Positions 45,485 to 58,586 of a stretch of 64,000 nucleotides of DNA are shown piece after piece. Position numbers and translations under genes: made by a program. Below the pieces are notes generated by a model. It did no database searches. It was not told the DNA's origin and saw only the letters and a list, made by a program, of their open reading frames with translations. Each line of letters opens with the position of its first letter. Position 1 is the stretch's first letter. The stretch comes from Polytrichum commune (Eukaryota > Streptophyta > Polytrichopsida > Polytrichales > Polytrichaceae): contig OX485804.1 in assembly GCA_950295325.1 (NCBI GenBank), positions 23,808,001 through 23,872,000 on the forward strand, in the 5' to 3' direction.

Positions 45485-45713
45485 AGGTCATGAGCTAAAT
45501 ACTATTAAACAAAAACTTCGTAATCGAATGTCTACATCTAACTTAGAAAGTATGATGCGTGTTGCTATAGAAGGCCCAGACAATGATTTTGATGACATTC
45601 TAACAAGTGCTCTAGATCTTTGGAAGGATGTTGCCAAGTTTCACTATTTGTATAGCAATCCAGAGCGTTATTTGTCTAGGGCATCTGATGATGCACTTGA
45701 GGAAGTACCCTAA
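45485..45713 (+). pseudogene. C-terminal fragment of a hAT-family transposase-like protein
   Basis: The frame reads ELNTIKQKLRNRMSTSNLES, then MMRVAIEGP, then ALDLWKD and YLYSNPERYLS before the stop. NR-x-S-x-x-x-L-E/D-x-x-M-R followed by L-W is the usual C-terminal end of hAT-type (zinc-finger BED/hAT dimerisation) proteins in plants and animals. Everything upstream is lost. Confidence 0.5.
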
Positions 45714-46438
45714 ACCTTAAACTTTTTGAATGATGCAACCTTTCCATGACCAAATCCAATTGCTTCTATGAAGAATTGGGGGACCATTGGCCTTCAAGCG
45801 GTGAAGGCATTGCTAGGTTCAATTCCTGCCAAGGATATTAACTCTTCAAATTTAAAGTTTTGAACATGCCTTTCTTTTCACTTATCAAGATTTTGTACTA
45901 AGAAATGATTTCTAATAACTTTTCATACATTTTTTAAACAATTAGTGCCGATATGAATTCCATTTAATCGGATATTTGGCCAATGAAAATATGAAAATAT
46001 AGGCAATTGGCCGATTGATTTTGCAAAAGACCCGCTCTTGCTGATGTAAATTGGAAAAAATCCGACCCTTCGTAGCAACTACCGGCAATTAGCCACTAAG
46101 GCTTCAAAAACTTCCTGAACTCTGGGTCCAATGTAAAATGATGACCTAGAGGATTCCAAGTCCTTGGTGAAAGAACTATCAACGATACATAAAACATTGT
46201 GTCATTGTTCGGGTGATTATCATATCTTCTCAATTGTTGCCACGATATAGGTTGGGGAAAGCACATGTTCCAAGTGGTAAAATCTTTAAATTCTAAAGAG
46301 GTGAATTGCCTCTATATTACATGTTTTCCTGCAACACATTTTGCTTGCAGTCTCTTTCTCATCTAAATGATCACAATCCTCGGATATTTGACACAGATTA
46401 CATTTGTTGCAACGCTTTGGGGAAGAATACAAGTCCAA
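45714..46438. other. 3' flank of CCDA and hAT remnant tail
   Basis: GCAATTGGCCGATT and CGGCAATTAGCCACT near 46000-46095 echo words left of the hAT fragment, so they may be subterminal repeats of that transposon. No gene was recognised. Confidence 0.4.
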
Positions 46439-49400
46439 CTACATCATCATGTTCATTGAAGACTCTGGAAAACTGCGCGTCAAAAAACTGTAAAGTCCTC
46501 CTCCGAGTAGCAATGCTCCACTGCACCCAATGAAGAGTTTGTCAGTAAGTCATACAAAACCATTTCTACAAATTCAATGCTCAACAGAAGTGCACAAAAT
46601 TAGGTCTAGCAGAAGAAGATCTCTTCTTCTGACATTTCCAATTCAGGTGGAGCAGTCCTCTTTAAGCTGATTGAAACTGCAACATTCCCAAAAATAGGCA
46701 CTGGGACCCTCATCGCAGACACAGCCAGATGAAAACATATCATTTGATGTTACAGCATGAGGCAGCACTTCAGAATAACATTGCTCAAACAAAAAGTTAA
46801 TGGCTGTGAAGTGGACCTGGTCGGATTGATCCATGCAGAATATTTGCGCAAAGACATGAGTTGCTGCACACATAACAAAATTCATGGTGTATGAATTTAA
46901 ATCCCGGATAGGAATATCAACACCTGTGCTTAAGGCAGTTTCTTTTCCTATCACCCAAGCCCTACATTACTCGCTTCTAAGCATAAACCAACAAACAGAA
47001 CAACGGTAGGGTACACAAAATTTATACCACCCTAATCGTGCATAAAAACCCAACCACATCAACTGCGGACATCATTTGTGTGTGATATTTCTAATGTGTG
47101 ACATTAGAAATAATTAAGCCACTTCATTTAAGTTACCTGAAGGGCACCAGCAAATGATGCTGCAACTAGCAGTGGGGCTACATAGCCAGTTGTATAAGCC
47201 AACAACAAACTTCCTCCCACAAGAGGATCCTGGTGCATTGACAGAAAATTGTTTGATTAGTGCAGAATATATCAAGGTGAAGTCAATGTGTATTCCTCTT
47301 ACAAGAGGATCCTGGTCCATTGACATAAAGTAGTTGAAGTAGTGCCCGCAGAACATATGAAGGTGAAAAAGCCTATGCATAATGTACTGAGATTTGACCA
47401 GTAATAGCTAATTCAGCAGACACAAAAATCACAAATTGTATCAGACAATCACCATCACACATTGCAAGGTTGATGAATCTCCTGTACAAAATCATATCAA
47501 TCATCTCTGATGCAACCTATGATATACGTCATGTAAAAAATGTCATGACTACCATAATAGAAACTGACTGACCTGTGATGAGGCCACATAGGCTAGTAGG
47601 GAAGCCAGAACTGGTGTGCTGCATGGTGATGCTGCCAATGCAAATGTAAGACCTGCCAAATATGCTTGTGCACCTGTTTCACAAGAAATTTATTCAGACC
47701 TATGGCAAATCACGTCCTGAATGCTTTGATTGTACATCCGTTCTATTCTGACATGAGTGTACATGGCCATAGGTGGTAGGGTGCATCAGTACCCTACCAA
47801 TCATAGTGGGGGCATCAGGGTGAACCAGATAATTTCATCCAACCATGTGGGAACTTCTGGGCATGCTCTTGGGGGAGATAGATGCGGGCTGGCTTGTCCA
47901 TACCCGTTCAAGGTGTTCCCCTTTGAAAGGAGGCAGTATACGCTCAATAAAGATATATTAAAATAAAATCAACAACGAGATTAGCAGATGAAGATGGTAT
48001 ACATTCTGTTGACAATTCCTTGTAATGCCCATTTCAGGATTACATATAGACTTAGACCAACTTGAAGATAGAGCAACACCATGATTCACACCAGAGTCAT
48101 CTCTTCATTTTGATACACAATCTGATTGTATCTTATGATAGGAAGGATTCACACGTACTTGAAGGAAGGCTAGCAGCGGCTTTTCGTGCATCAAAGTTGC
48201 CAAAAAAGGATGGAAGTTGCAATTCAATGATCTGCAACATGGAAATATTGACTCAAACGCACAACAATATAGGCACCACACAAAGAGCGTGCAAATATGA
48301 CAAAAACACAAGCATTACGTCTTAGGGACTAAGTCACCCACCTCAAGAAGGTTCAAACCCATGATCATAGCCACAACTGACACAGCAATTGGGAGACCCT
48401 GGCCAATTTGACCATACGCTTTTCCAGCTAGTGATGCTCCAATACCCAACACTGCAAGTGTAGTTGCGAGTCCTAATGAGAATGCCACTGAATCGAAAAA
48501 CAGCTGGTGTCCAAATGCATCACAACAGTTGATTGTGAGAGAAGAGCATAATGTGCCATGCCATGCATTACAAATGACATATGACATCATGATGAATCAC
48601 TTCTCAAAAGAGTTGTCACTGTCTCAACGTGTGTTTAGAAATCCTTGCAAGTAATAGACTTTCCAACCACTCTCCTTACAGTCCATGCGCTTGTAGCAAC
48701 AGCACTCTAGACATAATGACAGAAATAATCATATGCGCTCTTGATCATGTATCATTGTATGCCTTGATAGAAAACTCCTCTGACTGTTTCAACATCTCCG
48801 GTATACACAAAAGAAGTGAAGGGCTGACAAACTCTGTTTAACTAACTCAACAACATTTAAATACATACCTGTGTGCGATTCTTCCCAGACCCAGAGGCCC
48901 CTGCATTGACATTAAATTTGCTCAGAAGCGAAATACACATTCTGTGCTACTGAATATGATATAAACTACAAATCTGCTAGTCCAGTCACAACATAGAGAC
49001 AAATAATGAATGAGCTAATGAAACTTTCCATCCTCACGCATATTACAGACAAGATGGGCCAGCCAAACAGGATCAAGCTTTCAGGACAAACCCTTCCCTT
49101 CATGTTTTTGGCAGACTAAATGACAGAAGCCTCATGACATGTCCAACGTAAGAGCAATAGAATTCAGGATCAGACTTCAGGCACTGGAATCAAATGAACA
49201 AGAGAACTGAAAGGCATTACAGTGATCAAACGTACCAATGTAACCAAGAGTGAGAGGCAAAACGCTGAGAGTACAAGGAGACAGACTTGTAACAAGACCT
49301 GCCCCAAATATGACTGCCACACTGCTCCAACCACCACGTAGGTTAGTTAGGTGGTATATGTCTATCCTCATTGTTACTCACATCTGTCACTTCAGAAGAA

Positions 49401-51069
49401 TACCAAGGTCTTAAAAAATCCCTCTCCAACTCACGCTGCAGTAACTCTCAGACTTCATCTTACTTGTAAGACAATTAGGATGGGAATTTGCAACAAGATG
49501 CTATAGCTCCGGAGAGCCCTGGGCGGGCTCCCTTGCTTGTCCCCCACCCGTGTGGGTGTGGGGCAGGTCTCCACTGACGAAAACAAGTATTAATCTTACA
49601 TTTTTGCGCTTCGCACATACATAAAAAAACCACTTCACAGGTGCCGAATGACGTCATCAAAGTACAGAGACGGAAATGGAAATTCATGTAAATTGGTATT
49701 TACTAGAGATCCCCAGAAAAGTTGGTTACTTTCAGCATATCTGTCCCATACGAATTACAATACTTGCAAGTCTCCTCAATCTCACAGGAGGATGAGACAC
49801 AGACTGGACTTGAGAAAAAGAGCATTGTTAAAGTGCCGTACATCAACTATAAGATACGCATGAATATTTGTTTGACAAGGAATTCGCATTTCTAAAATAC
49901 TCCACAGCCTATCAGGGTGGTACAATGTAGGATAGAGAGGAACCTGGCTGGCGTGAGCGAGCCTGACAGCTGATCCTGCACCAAAGAGTTGGCATTTTGC
50001 CCTGCGGTGTAGAGGCTGTTGCTCAGCCAGTCAGATGCAGTACCCTCATCTGCCACCATAGCCACCATCTGCAACCATTCCTTCCCTACACCTCCAATGG
50101 TCTGAGCCCCACCACCAGAATCAGTAATTTGTGAATCTTGAGAACGTTAGAAATCACATGAATTGTGCACAGGTGTCATACATTTAACTACCAAGAATGA
50201 AAAAGTTGCACAGAAGCCCAGTCACCTATCAAGTTAGGAACTGTGCAGAAGAATCTCTCACTACAGTATTAAAAAAGAAGATAGATTCTTTACGGTTAGG
50301 GGTAAGGAATAACTTGGCAGCATTTGGAACCCTACTTCCTGTCAATATTCGCAGTCAGCTGGTACGCAACTACATGGAAATTGGCCCTGAGAGCACAAAT
50401 TCTGTCTCCCACAAGAAGCATATATCATTGATCCACTATTATCCCGGGCTGCTCGAGGATTTGTCAGATTCGGGCTCAGAATTGTTGTGAATGCGACATA
50501 GTATACGTGGATTTTTTCGGGGGCGAGATTTGTCGCCCCAAAAATCCACGTCTACAAAATCGAATACACAGAAACTCTGAGCTTGATTCTGTACATACTC
50601 TCTGCCTTCCTGTGGTTGCCTAAATTTGGCAAATATCAGCAAATTGTGATGGTAAGCACATCAGAAACTCCTGATATTTCGCAATTTGTGATGTCAATCA
50701 GCTACAGAAGCAATAACAGATATCCCCAAGCCCTTTCCAGAGTGCTACAAAATGACCTGGTCAGAAAACTTAACTTGTACCCTAACCCAGTTTCCGTAAC
50801 TCATTCGTGCAAAATTTACAGATTAAAAGACATGGGAAGCATGGCTGCAGAGATGTAAATTGACAAAGTAAAGGCAAGTGATGGCTAACCACATCCGTGA
50901 GAGGAGCCAGAGTCTCAAGCGCAGCAACAGGCCGAGTCAAGCGCTCAAACCTCTGCCGTTTGAGATTCAATTTGAGCTTCAAAGGAAATGAAATCCCTCG
51001 CAAGCCATAAATTCCCTGATTCAGACATGCCCCCGCCCCAACTCCGAAGCTGGCCGCACATTGCGCCAT
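46439..51069 (-). CDS. CCDA: Chloroplast CcdA-like thylakoid thiol-electron transfer protein, 10 exons
   Basis: CcdA proteins carry reducing equivalents across the thylakoid membrane for cytochrome f/b6f assembly. Minus-strand exons 50890-51069, 49944-50101, 49236-49321, 48869-48900, 48342-48503, 48159-48231, 47573-47673, 47137-47229, 46817-46863 and 46439-46520 join in frame at GT-AG sites to 337 aa, close to the ~350 aa of seed-plant CCDA. Exon 1 is a Ser/Ala/Arg-containing transit-peptide-like start. Hydrophobic segments follow with both conserved cysteines: [16 protein letters not shown] (exon 3) and [15 protein letters not shown] (exon 7). [12 protein letters not shown], the loop [33 protein letters not shown] and the C-terminal [14 protein letters not shown] are all family-typical. 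The start ATG at 51069 is chosen because no upstream ATG is in frame. No break was seen, so the gene is probably functional. Confidence 0.93.
47137..47345 (-). repeat. Tandem duplication around the 3' splice site of CCDA exon 8
   Basis: AAGAGGATCCTGG and CATTGACA near 47221-47245 recur at 47303-47330, about 80 bp further into the intron. The duplicated copy repeats the acceptor and the first three codons (Asp-Pro-Leu) and is followed directly by GTAAGA on the minus strand, a donor-like site. Confidence 0.65.
47762..47935 (-). repeat. Dispersed repeat in CCDA intron 6
   Basis: Inverted relative of 30205-30375, with CCATAGGTGGTAGG, CATAGTGGG, CCAACCATGTGGGAA and CCTTTGAAAGGAGGCAG in reverse order. 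Confidence 0.75.
50475..50581. repeat. Foldback of ~107 bp in CCDA intron 1
   Basis: The inner stem CGTGGATTTTTTCGGGGGCGA pairs with TCGCCCCAAAAATCCACG around a short loop. Outer CTCAGA and TCTGAG also pair at the correct distance, giving an imperfect hairpin of precursor size. Confidence 0.75.
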
Positions 51070-51516
51070 ATCTGCAGCTCTTGTGCAATTCGCTCCAATT
51101 CCTTCACCAAAACCCTGAGTCGTATCCGTGATCGACAAGAAGATTCTCAGAAGCTTTGAATCAACTCCGTCCAAAGAAATTCACTAACGTTATTGTGCAA
51201 AAAAAATATCTGAAACTCGGAATTCGTTCGGCATCAGGCAATTTCTGCACGCAACACTACCTCCAGAGTCATCAGCTTGGCAATGACTCTAAACTGTACC
51301 AAACAATTAAATTTGAGAACACGTGAGAAGACTCCGGGGAGTTCCACAACATCAGACTGGCTGCAGCCCTGAAATGTATAGAAATTGCACATTTGGAACC
51401 AGGTGAACGACTTAGGGGAGATTGCCTTGAGGCCTGGAATGTGCGTGTGGACGACATTTCAGAGTGTCCAGTTGGGTGTTGTCAATTAGAGAGGATAACA
51501 GCCTCTGGAACTATCT

Positions 51517-51663
51517 CATAACATTATTCAGATCCATAACAGTGTTTTATGGGACTGATAGTATTCCACGGAATATTCTTCATATTCAAACTGGATATGA
51601 AAAATATTCTGTGGAATATCGTCAATCCCACATGACATTGTTATGGATTTGAATAATGTTATG
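51517..51663. repeat. 147-bp foldback element upstream of CCDA
   Basis: Arms CATAACATTATTCAGATCCATAACA.. and ..TGTTATGGATTTGAATAATGTTATG pair along nearly their full ~68 bp, with inner TATTCCACGGAATATTCTTCAT against ATGAAAAATATTCTGTGGAATA. It lies about 450-600 bp upstream of the CCDA start. Form and size fit a small foldback/MITE. Confidence 0.85.
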
Positions 51664-51789
51664 CTTTAGTAGGTAACTAAAAAACTATTACATAGCATTA
51701 AACCTCTACTATAGAAATTGGAAACATGAACGGTAACCGCACGGGGTAATGCCATTGCCGTTCCAAACGGTCAGATGTCAACGGTAGCA

Positions 51790-52758
51790 TGTTGAGCTAC
51801 TATCTCGCACCTCTCCATGGGGAGTGCCCAAAACACCATGGGCACAAGGGGGGACCCCATAGTGACACCCGGGACTTGTGGCGCCATTGGTGAGAGCGCC
51901 CAAGTGATCCTAATGTGGGTGAGGGCCCCGGTCATTGGGAACGCCTCCCACCCACAAACACTAGGAGTCACGAGGGTAAGGTCATAAGCTATACATAACT
52001 TATGACGTGCTTATTCTAGAATACTCAAGAACACCTTAATCGGAGGTGTGAGCTAGGAGATATGGCAATTTGAGTGGGGCGTTGTCCCGGGACAGCGCCC
52101 TGGTACAACAGTGGCCTGGGAGTGGCTCCTGGGAGTGCCAAGGTTTGAATAGGCATAACTTCCTCAATACTTGCCCGAATGGGGCACAAGAGGAGTCCAT
52201 TGGCATCTACGTGAAACGTAACTGGCAATGGAGTGGTTGTGTATTAGCATCAAAGATCACACAAGGAATTATGGTGATCTGAAGTTGTTGGGGCTTCTTG
52301 CCCCAGCGGTTAAGGGAAAATGTCTACTTGGCCCCATGTCTTAAGAGAGAGACAAAAGGTTACTTGACAATGGGGTAGGGGCTTTGTCAAAAGTCCTAGA
52401 GGCTTATGAGTGAGGCGGCGTGGCCGGCCAAACTCACCCTCCGCGGGCATTGGTCCAATATGGGGGCATAGTTGCCTAGTATGGGTTAGGTTGTTATAGT
52501 GTTGCTATGGCAACACAATGATGAACTAATAATTGGACTTCCATAGATGAAAGTCCATATCTTATCATTGGTTACCGATTAAACGGTGGGTGCATAATGC
52601 AAGTGTAGAAGGGTTGGTCTCCCTCATATGAATTAAGAGGTCCGAGGTATGGGGAGCTAATCATTAGCATGGCGGAATGCGAAGGGTTGACGCTCGTGAC
52701 CCTTGCTAGAACTGAAAATGGTCAAGATTGTTAAGGGGCGCTAGCAAGGGTTGCAACA
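51790..52758 (-). repeat. LTR-like repeat (possible solo LTR), relative of 35559-36482
   Basis: Read on the minus strand it starts TGTTGCAACCCTTGCTAGCG and ends GCTCAACA, i.e. TG..CA borders over 969 bp. It shares the whole layout of the copia-flanking repeat, and its middle (52085-52290) matches the ~210-bp block of the satellite. No 5-bp target duplication was found at the borders. Confidence 0.65.
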
Positions 52759-55540
52759 TGTAGTATTAGAATAGGGTTCCAATCTTTGAGCTATCACTTT
52801 GAAGAAAAGATGGCTATCAAACATGCGGGTTATAATGGTGAGCCTGGGTTTCTAAAAGGTTGTGACGTTCAAATTGGAACAAGGATCATGCCCAAATGGA
52901 TTTTGGCCACATTATTTATTCGAATAATGATCGTGGGAATGATGGGAATGACCAAAATACATATGGCGCAAGAGGGGGGGGCAACGACACTCGACACCGG
53001 TGCCAAACCACCTACATATGGCAACCACCCTCGCCAGTGCATCGTGCAACCCATAAACATTAACCCGCATGCAACCCTATGCCCAAAATCCAAACCCGAG
53101 ACACAAAGACGCCACCCAAAGGCTACCAAAATGGTGGTGGTCAGTTGATCGGGTTGACATCACAACCGTCACCCATCTAAACCATGTTATACCCAACATT
53201 TGGTGACATATACCCGAAGTGCAGTCACGGAGGCAGCGAAAATGCGGGTTTTAGTCAAAATGGTTGTGGAGACAAAGGTTGCCATCACCACTGATCAAGG
53301 TTGATTTAGACACGATTCCTTCTAGTGAATGTATGTATGTGAGTGAAGTGTGTGAGGGCTATAATTTTATTTTATTTTTGTGGTGAAGATTACACAAAAT
53401 GTGATGATAACCACATTGTGTATGTTTCAAACACAAAGGAGGTCATTTTATAAACATGCCACCTCCTTACCACCTACATTTATTGCTAGCCACAAGAGCA
53501 CTGACATGAAAAGGGGAGCCATCTCCCATGTGTGCTCAACAATTGCATACCTCAACCTACATTCCAACCATAATCTCCAAAAAGGCCAATTATAATGTAG
53601 TGAAAACCAAGTCTCCTCAATTTGGCAATAAAATGGATATTTCTTCTGCTAATCACCTCCTATGTATCTTCTTAATCTCCATGTACATGTACTTGAAGGC
53701 TTCTAGAACAATTGTTGTAAAGTTGGTCAACTATCGCTTCCTTCAGTCCCCCATCAAACACAAATACATGATACACACAAACCTTACCTCCAACAATAAC
53801 CCTTCTATGTGTACAATATACATGACAAGCTAAATCAATACCCCTAGTTTGCATCCACGTGGGGAGATACTGCAACATAGTGTAGGCATAGTCTAACTAC
53901 CGGTAAGTTCTCCCCGTTCATTGGAGTGAGGCTCATGCACCCTTAACAACCCTTGCATTCTATGATGAGTTCATGGTCGGAGAGATGAGCGCCCCTTAAC
54001 CTAGGGCTTTGTTAATATCCGGCGACATCCACAGAGTCTCACATATACAAAAGCTAGGGTTCCGGTTTCAATAAAAGATGTACCATACAAAAAGGAAAAG
54101 GAAAATATCTTATTTGAGTTGACATATAAAAGAATGTTGAGAAGAGTGAATTTTATGTTACAATCGTATACTTGGAATAAGGATTGTTGTCCTTGATGTA
54201 TGCCAAATCATTCTAGAAGTATTTTCCTTCAAGAAATACTAGAATTCTAGATTTTTTTTATGTAAAATTATATTTGATATGATTGGCGACAATTGTGAGT
54301 TCATGACTTGGTGAAAAATAGTATTATTCACATTAGTAACTTGTTTTTGTCGTCAAGAAGTAAATTTTGTAACAAAACAAACGTAAGGATTCCAACCAAT
54401 GTTGGACCATTGCATAGGTGAATGCATGGTATCAATAATGGCATCAAAAACCTATATGTGGGTATGAAAATTGTAATACCACTCAGATATTGACATTTGG
54501 TGAGCATGTCAAGGTGAGAGAATTTGTATATACCGAGTTATTATTTGGGTCAGTACCATTTTAAACCATATTGATACTAGGGTGACTTTTACCTAGGTAT
54601 GAAAGTTGTTGCATGGTATATAAACCCGAATAGTATCATAGATAAAAATACCATCAAATATCCATACCCATCAAAAAATATGAGATCCTCATTATAGATA
54701 CCCAAATGGTATATATATATATTTTTTATTTTTTATTTACAAAAAAAACTTTATCAGTCCAACATTGGTTCCATCTATATCATCGTCAATAAAATTGATT
54801 TTGTACTATGAAATTACTATTGGTTTGTTCAATATAGTATAGGGCTTTATTAGTTCAAATTGCAAGGAAAGAAAAAAAATCAAATTAATACTCATATTAA
54901 TTGATTTATGGTGTCCAAAGAGTATACTTACCTCCCCAATCATAGCACCCTAATGATTTGTACAAAACTAGGTGAAAACAATGCCCCTCCCATATGTATA
55001 CTTTGTAAGTCAAATTTCAATAGAAGCCTTAGCTAGTAGATTGTAGTGTATAATCCGATATTTGTGAAAACGTCGCATGGCACATGAAAATGTTGTTTTC
55101 TCAAAAACAAGGAATGCCGAGTTGAATTGGTCTTTGGCTACAATCTCGATTGTTTTGAAAGATTGTGAAAGCCTTCCTCTGTGGCTGCACTAGAATACAC
55201 CACCAACATAAAGTGACATGGTTTTATGTTTCAACATCCTCCGTTATATTGTGTACATCTAATCCTTGGAGGGGTTTTTTTTGTTGACTACAACAATAGT
55301 TGCATGTGTTTTTGGGTGATATTGTTGACATTGGTAGATACCAAAAAATTTGCATTCGTGATCCTCTATGGCTACAATGTAAACATTAAATTTGTAAAAT
55401 TTTCATGTTGCAATCCACTTCACATGAAAGGATGTTTTCCAACAATTTAGGCACATTGACGTTGGTTCCAAATTTCACTAAGATTTTCAAGATTCTTTAG
55501 AATTGACACTCCCAATACTTCCCAAGGCCTTCTCATAGCT
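52759..55540. other. AT-rich repeat-derived stretch, no recognised gene
   Basis: A 120-codon frame at 52786-53148 has no known domain and a repeat-like composition. Positions 54560-54720 include ATATATAT runs. Nothing else was recognised. Confidence 0.5.
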
Positions 55541-56560
55541 TCTACTGACTATATGGGTTCCAATTGTTGTTGTAAATGGGTAAATGGGTATGTCATCAAT
55601 GAGAGGATCATTTCCAATCCAATGGAGAATCCCTAAACCCTTCTTTTTCTAATTGGATTATTTGAATTTGGAAAGCACATGATGGTTCTTCATGGCCTTA
55701 ATAGTGTTTTGTTGATGACTATTGGGGGTCCAATTGTTTTTGTAAATGGGTATCTCGTCAACGAGAGGGTCGTATCAAATCCAAAACGGATCTTAGGTTG
55801 ATGACCATTGCCTCCATCCAAAACATCAAAATTTTTGGAGAGCCCTTGAAGAGGTCAAAATGTTGAAAAACAACCCAAAAAGAACCTAAAATTTTGGAAA
55901 TTGTTGTCTTGGTATCAAGACGACAATTTTTAGAAGAAAATGATTTGTTTATTTATTTTCTCCACATTCAAGCCCTTACAAGGTTCTTCTAAAATTTCAA
56001 TGAACTCCCAAATGCCAAATATGAGCCTCTTGTTGTGTTGATGACCAACTCCCTCCATCCCATAAACATGCATTTTTAAAGGGTTCTTGAAGGGGCCCGA
56101 TTATGGGGAAAAACCTTTAAAAAATTCAAAATTTTGGAAAATGTCATCTTGGCACCAAGACAACAATTTTCACATTTATTGATATTTTTTGTTGGTTAGT
56201 TTTTTCACACTCTGGCCCTTTCAAGTGTCCTAGCTTGGGGTTTTTTGGGGGCTCCATCGGTTGAGAAGGGGTTGGCTCATGTAATTCCCCCCACCATTGC
56301 AATCCTCCCATAGCCATTTGAGCATTCTAACACCCCCTTACAGGTTGCCTTGAGATGGTTGAATGGGCACCTTAAGAGCCATGAATGGACCCCAAATGCC
56401 AGGTATGAGCCTTTTGTTTTGCTGAAAGTGGGGCGGGGGGAAGGCCAGGTTGATGATTGACCATTTCATCCAAAAGTACTGGGATTTTGAAGGGCCTTCA
56501 AAAAGGCTAGAATGTGGAAAAATTTACAAAACATAGAATTATGAAAAACTTCTTTGGGTT
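55541..56560. repeat. Diverged tandem repeats
   Basis: CCAATTGTT(G/T)TTGTAAATGGGTA..GAGAGG occurs at 55559 and 55728. A longer unit (GATGACCA..CTCCATCC..TTTTGGAAA.TGT.(A/G)TCTTGG.A(C/T)CAAGACGACAATTTT) occurs at 55800 and 56038, with a partial third at 56453. Similarity is only moderate, so these are old duplications. Confidence 0.65.
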
Positions 56561-57560
56561 TTTTTTTGGTAGTTTTTGGTCACCATTTTGTCCATTTCTA
56601 GAACTGTTGTTTGTGTTACATTTGGTTTGCGCAAGGGAAATGGAGGAGGTCACCCAAGCTACCTATGAATCTTGGGATGAGCATCGGCAAATCATTAATA
56701 ACCCTTATAAGTTATTATTATCCACTGAGTTAACCTTGAGTCAACCTTGTGTTTGTCAATATTCAAAGTAGAGTAAGACATTTCATGAGGCTAATTGTTG
56801 TTTGTTTGCACATTATTGAACAAACATGGTGTTCTTTATGCCAAGATACCATGGATATAGGATACTAGTGGGTGTAAATCCATACATTTAACCTTCCTCA
56901 GTGCTCATATGTTATGGATCATCGCTCAAATGATAGCATTCTCCATTCTAAAACCCTCTCAGTAATGAGGATTTGGACTCATTAATTTTTCCCTAGAGTT
57001 AAAGATATGAGTAACTCCGAACAGTTTGTGACAAAATACCATAAAAGGTGTAGTCACCCACTTCAAAACAATCGTCAACTTCATATCCGAGCAATGTTAT
57101 TCTGCATTGCTGACTTACAGTGGTGTACGTAACAACATGTGAATTCATCATCTGATTGTGTCTGCGATGAAGGTCTCAGGGTTCCAAGTGCTTCGCGATG
57201 GGAAGCTTGGAGATTTCTCCAGCTGGATTGGAAACGCCCGTATAAGAAATTAATCTTCCTCGACACCTTATAATGTGCACATCTGTTCAGCGTTCCATTT
57301 GTAGGCATTGTTTTGTATGAATTACTGACAACTCTTCATCGGAGAATTGCTACTCGGAGGAGGGCTTAGTAAGCACTGTCTCACTTTATGAGTGGGTTGA
57401 CAATTTAGCACTTAGAAATAATTTTTACATTAAGATTCTTAGCTTTGAGTCTTTGAGAGCGGCTGTGTCTCAACTTTCATATTCTAAACTACCACATATG
57501 CATGCAGTCTTAGTCCAACCTTGCAACAATGGTGTCATCCCGGTGTCCTGGATAAATTCT
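56561..57560. other. Intergenic stretch, no recognised gene
   Basis: Only short frames (maximum 85 codons, 56514-56771) and no recognised motif or RNA. Confidence 0.45.
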
Positions 57561-57690
57561 CATAAGATCATAAATGGTGGAGCCCGAGAGTCTCGCATCT
57601 GCACGAGGCTGGCAAAAGTTTATCCAATTGCCTCACCGCATCGAGGTGCCCTGTGTTTCTCATTGCTCTTGGAGCGGAGGGCTGTCTTCA

Positions 57691-57703
57691 CCCCATAAGG
57701 TTT
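57691..57703 (+). promoter_or_regulatory. Conserved block ~70 bp upstream of U4 (candidate snRNA upstream sequence element)
   Basis: CCCATAAGGTTTG occurs at the same -70 position before all three U4 copies (also ~33664 on + and ~44375-44387 on -). Plant snRNA genes carry RTCCCACATCG at about -70 and a TATA box at about -30; CCATAGATAC lies at about -32 here. The block is a plausible lineage variant of the plant element. Confidence 0.5.
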
Positions 57704-57760
57704 GGAGCGGGGTTCGGAAATTCGCAACCATAGATACCCCCACGATTGAGGTGAGCCTTC

Positions 57761-57897
57761 ATCTTTGCGCTTGGGGCAATGACGCAGTTAATGAGGTGAA
57801 ACCGAGACGCGTCAATTGCTGGTTGAAAACTATTTCCAACCCCCCTGCGGTGCCCGCGAGGGCGCCCCAGAATTTCTGCAAGGTCTGCCACAGGCTC
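57761..57897 (+). ncRNA. U4 snRNA-like gene, module C
   Basis: Starts ATCTTTGCGCTTGGGGCAAT, with GACGCAGTTAATGAGG, ACGCGTCAATTGCTGG, TTGAAAACTATTTCCAACCC and a 3' stem GCGGTGCC..GGGCGCCCC, followed by AATTTCTGC at the Sm position. Almost identical to module B, and the upstream 150 bp is shared with module A. Confidence 0.78.
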
Positions 57898-58586
57898 GGA
57901 TCTCACAATTTATAACCTAATTTGTATACTTGGGCGAAACTTTATTTTGTGTCATATGATTTCTGTTGAGAACTGGAATTGTAGTTTTCTTGCACACACG
58001 GCGACTGTCCTTCAGTGGAAGATTTGAGCAACGAAGACAAATTTCGTTCTCATGCCTTAATTGAAGGTTATTCGCCGACCATCAAAAGCCTTCATATGTT
58101 GCGAAAGCATGACAATCTGGGGGTTATTCGTTCTTAATTTTTTGATGTCGCCAACATCCTCACCTCGCCCTGGAACTGTGATGGTGTTGGGTTTCAGCCT
58201 CGACTGTAAGGAACGGAGAGAGCAAAATCCTTATTACAACGAACAAATCTGATTCCCACTTCCACCGATTATGCACATGCTGCACAACGGGAGGATACTG
58301 TAATTCTTTCGCAAACTAAGTCATGATCGATAATTGGGCCATTTCTTGAACCAATTCATTTTCTTCAATTGTGTATCTCCACAGTCCTTCCACTCATATA
58401 AGTTTGTCCATGTTCAGAAGCAAAAGAATCGAGCGGCCACCGTCTAAAGCACAGAGGGGCTTAACAAAAGCTACCACAGGGATGCAATTACATGAATGAT
58501 GAGTGCACTATCTGTATTGGAAGGGGCAGGCGAGAGACGGAGGATGTGTGCACACAAAATGCGAAGGACTGCATTGGAGAGGCAAT

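Noticed and set aside
46643-46954. 103-codon minus-strand frame within the CCDA 3' region as a gene
   Set aside because: It is a different frame over intron 9 and exon 9; the true exon 9 reads [14 protein letters not shown] and is spliced.
50890-51174. CCDA start 35 codons upstream (frame open to 51174)
   Set aside because: The upstream first codon is TTG; the first in-frame ATG is at 51069 and gives a normal transit-peptide-like N-terminus.
51790-52758. Confirmed solo LTR
   Set aside because: TG..CA borders are present, but no 5-bp target duplication and no matched LTR pair, so only 'LTR-like' is supported.
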